Assembly: GCA_030618475.1 (NCBI GenBank)
Contig: JAUXDG010000156.1
Coordinates: 1-6,709, forward strand
Source of the DNA: Gammaproteobacteria bacterium
Lineage (GTDB): Bacteria > Pseudomonadota > Gammaproteobacteria > DSM-19610
Direction of reading: 5' to 3'
DNA: 6,709 nucleotides
Shown: positions 6,132 to 6,709 of the stretch, in pieces
Numbering within the stretch: the stretch's first letter is position 1
Layout of the letters: each line of letters opens with the position of its first letter
Translations under genes and position numbers: made by a program
The notes under the pieces: generated by a model
Database searches by the model: none
Seen by the model: only the letters and a program-made list of their open reading frames with translations
Told to the model about the DNA's origin: nothing

Positions 6132-6382
6132 TCATCAACTCCATTATGGTGAGGATCCGGACCTGTGTCACCGGTTTGCTTCATCAATGGTATGGAGCGC
6201 CGATTGCCTTACTCAAAGAACCGTGCCAAAGCAGGCTGTGGTCCGCAAAAATTCATGCAGCCTTCGCTACCAACAATATTCATGCTGTAATCCACCGGGA
6301 ACAGGGTGAGCCACAACCTTAAGGTGGCTTGGAATGCGATGCCGATGTTTGTGTGGAGTGACAGGAAGATCGACTGGCGGAT

Positions 6383-6395
6383 CCGGGATTCCCGG
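6383..6395. repeat. Short GC-rich inverted repeat
   Basis: CCGGGATTCCCGG is symmetrical around a single central T, with 6-bp arms. Its GGGATTCCCGG core resembles the ends of short dispersed repeats seen in many proteobacterial intergenic regions, but no second copy was found in this window, so repeat-family membership is only a guess. Confidence 0.3.
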
Positions 6396-6550
6396 CCCAA
6401 GGCTGGTGTGGGGGCGGCCTCGATTATAATGCGTGGCCCCGTTCGTGCTAACTGTACCATATCAACACATCTCGTGTACTCTCTTGGCACCGAAGAACTC
6501 GAAAGTAGCCGCAGGAGTGTCCAAGTCACACGCCCGTTGCTTGCCGGAAA

Positions 6551-6603
6551 CGGCTCGGCGCCCTGCTCAAAATACTACTGTCAACGAGCCGAATTAGTTT
6601 TTT
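6551..6603 (+). terminator. Weak candidate intrinsic terminator
   Basis: CGGCTCG (6551-6557) pairs perfectly with CGAGCCG (6585-6591), and TTTTTT follows at 6598-6603. The 27-nt loop and the 6-nt gap before the T-run are both poor for an intrinsic terminator, and no plus-strand gene upstream is convincing. Confidence 0.2.
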
Positions 6604-6623
6604 GACCACGCGGGGTCTTCAAG

Positions 6624-6637
6624 TCGATTCAAATCGA
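6624..6637. promoter_or_regulatory. 14-bp inverted repeat, possible operator
   Basis: TCGATTCAAATCGA has perfect 6-bp arms around CA. It lies ahead of a -10-like TACAAT (6671-6676), so it could regulate a gene beyond the right edge; this is inference from position only. Confidence 0.2.
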
Positions 6638-6709
6638 TGATACCCATAAATTGGCGGTTTCGTTATTTCTTACAATGAGTTAAAAAAGAGCAGCGTCGGT
6701 TTTACCGGA

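Larger units (their letters stand above)
6132..6709. other. Region without a convincing gene
   Basis: About 580 bp hold only weak open frames. The plus frame 6306-6605 (GTG start, 99 codons) and the minus frame 6209-6529 (106 codons) overlap antisense, show no family motif I recognise, no signal peptide and no clear ribosome site, and mixed codon usage. The region presumably contains the promoter for the amidohydrolase operon, but no -35/-10 pair stands out on the minus strand. TACAAT at 6671-6676 resembles a -10 box for something to the right, with TTGGCG only 14 bp before it. Several inverted repeats are listed separately. Confidence 0.5.

Noticed and set aside
6306..6605. 99-codon plus-strand GTG-start frame
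   Set aside because: No family motif, unconvincing codon use, and its end overlaps a T-run after a stem; it also has an equally weak antisense frame at 6209-6529. Left as unannotated rather than called a gene.
1..6709. CRISPR array, tRNA/rRNA gene, insertion sequence, toxin-antitoxin pair or phage genes
   Set aside because: No spaced direct repeats, cloverleaf-like sequence, transposase motifs or terminal inverted repeats were seen; the only tandem repeats are the coding FG-GAP units.

Overview
The window looks like ordinary chromosomal DNA of a Gram-negative proteobacterium, probably a gammaproteobacterium. The evidence is mid-50s %GC by eye, a PBP7-type D-Ala-D-Ala endopeptidase, a YqgE/AlgH-family protein, several Sec-type signal peptides and Shine-Dalgarno-led starts. 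No rRNA, tRNA, CRISPR array, insertion sequence or phage gene was recognised. The genus cannot be named from this sequence alone.

Layout. (1) Positions 1-645, minus strand: the N-terminal 215 residues of a membrane protein that looks like an M48-type metalloprotease but whose zinc motif is destroyed; it runs off the left edge. (2) Positions 646-931: a divergent intergenic region with an AT-rich stretch and three short palindromes almost end to end. (3) Positions 932-2284, plus: an exported, very acidic FG-GAP beta-propeller protein made of six 69-residue repeats. (4) Positions 2285-2513: a leader region with four hairpins or palindromes and a recurring AATGCCA word. (5) Positions 2514-3245, plus: a YqgE/AlgH-family protein with an unusual N-terminal signal or anchor sequence. 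(6) Positions 3344-4246, plus: a PBP7/PbpG-like periplasmic peptidoglycan endopeptidase with intact SxxK, SxN and KTG motifs. (7) Positions 4260-5297 and 5294-6118, minus: a two-gene operon joined by an ATGA overlap. The upstream gene is an N-formylglutamate-amidohydrolase-family protein and the downstream gene a zinc-free quinone-oxidoreductase-like MDR enzyme. (8) Positions 6119-6709: about 590 bp with no convincing gene and a few inverted repeats.

How the genes relate. The three plus-strand genes all encode proteins predicted to leave the cytoplasm, so this half of the window is envelope-directed, although spacing and intervening hairpins argue against one tight operon. The minus-strand pair looks cytoplasmic and metabolic and is probably translationally coupled; it meets the endopeptidase gene tail to tail with only 13 bp between the stop codons. 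No multi-gene defence, secretion or biosynthetic system is visible. The points most worth a second look are the inactivated M48-like protein, the exported YqgE paralogue, and the orphan amidohydrolase-oxidoreductase pair.
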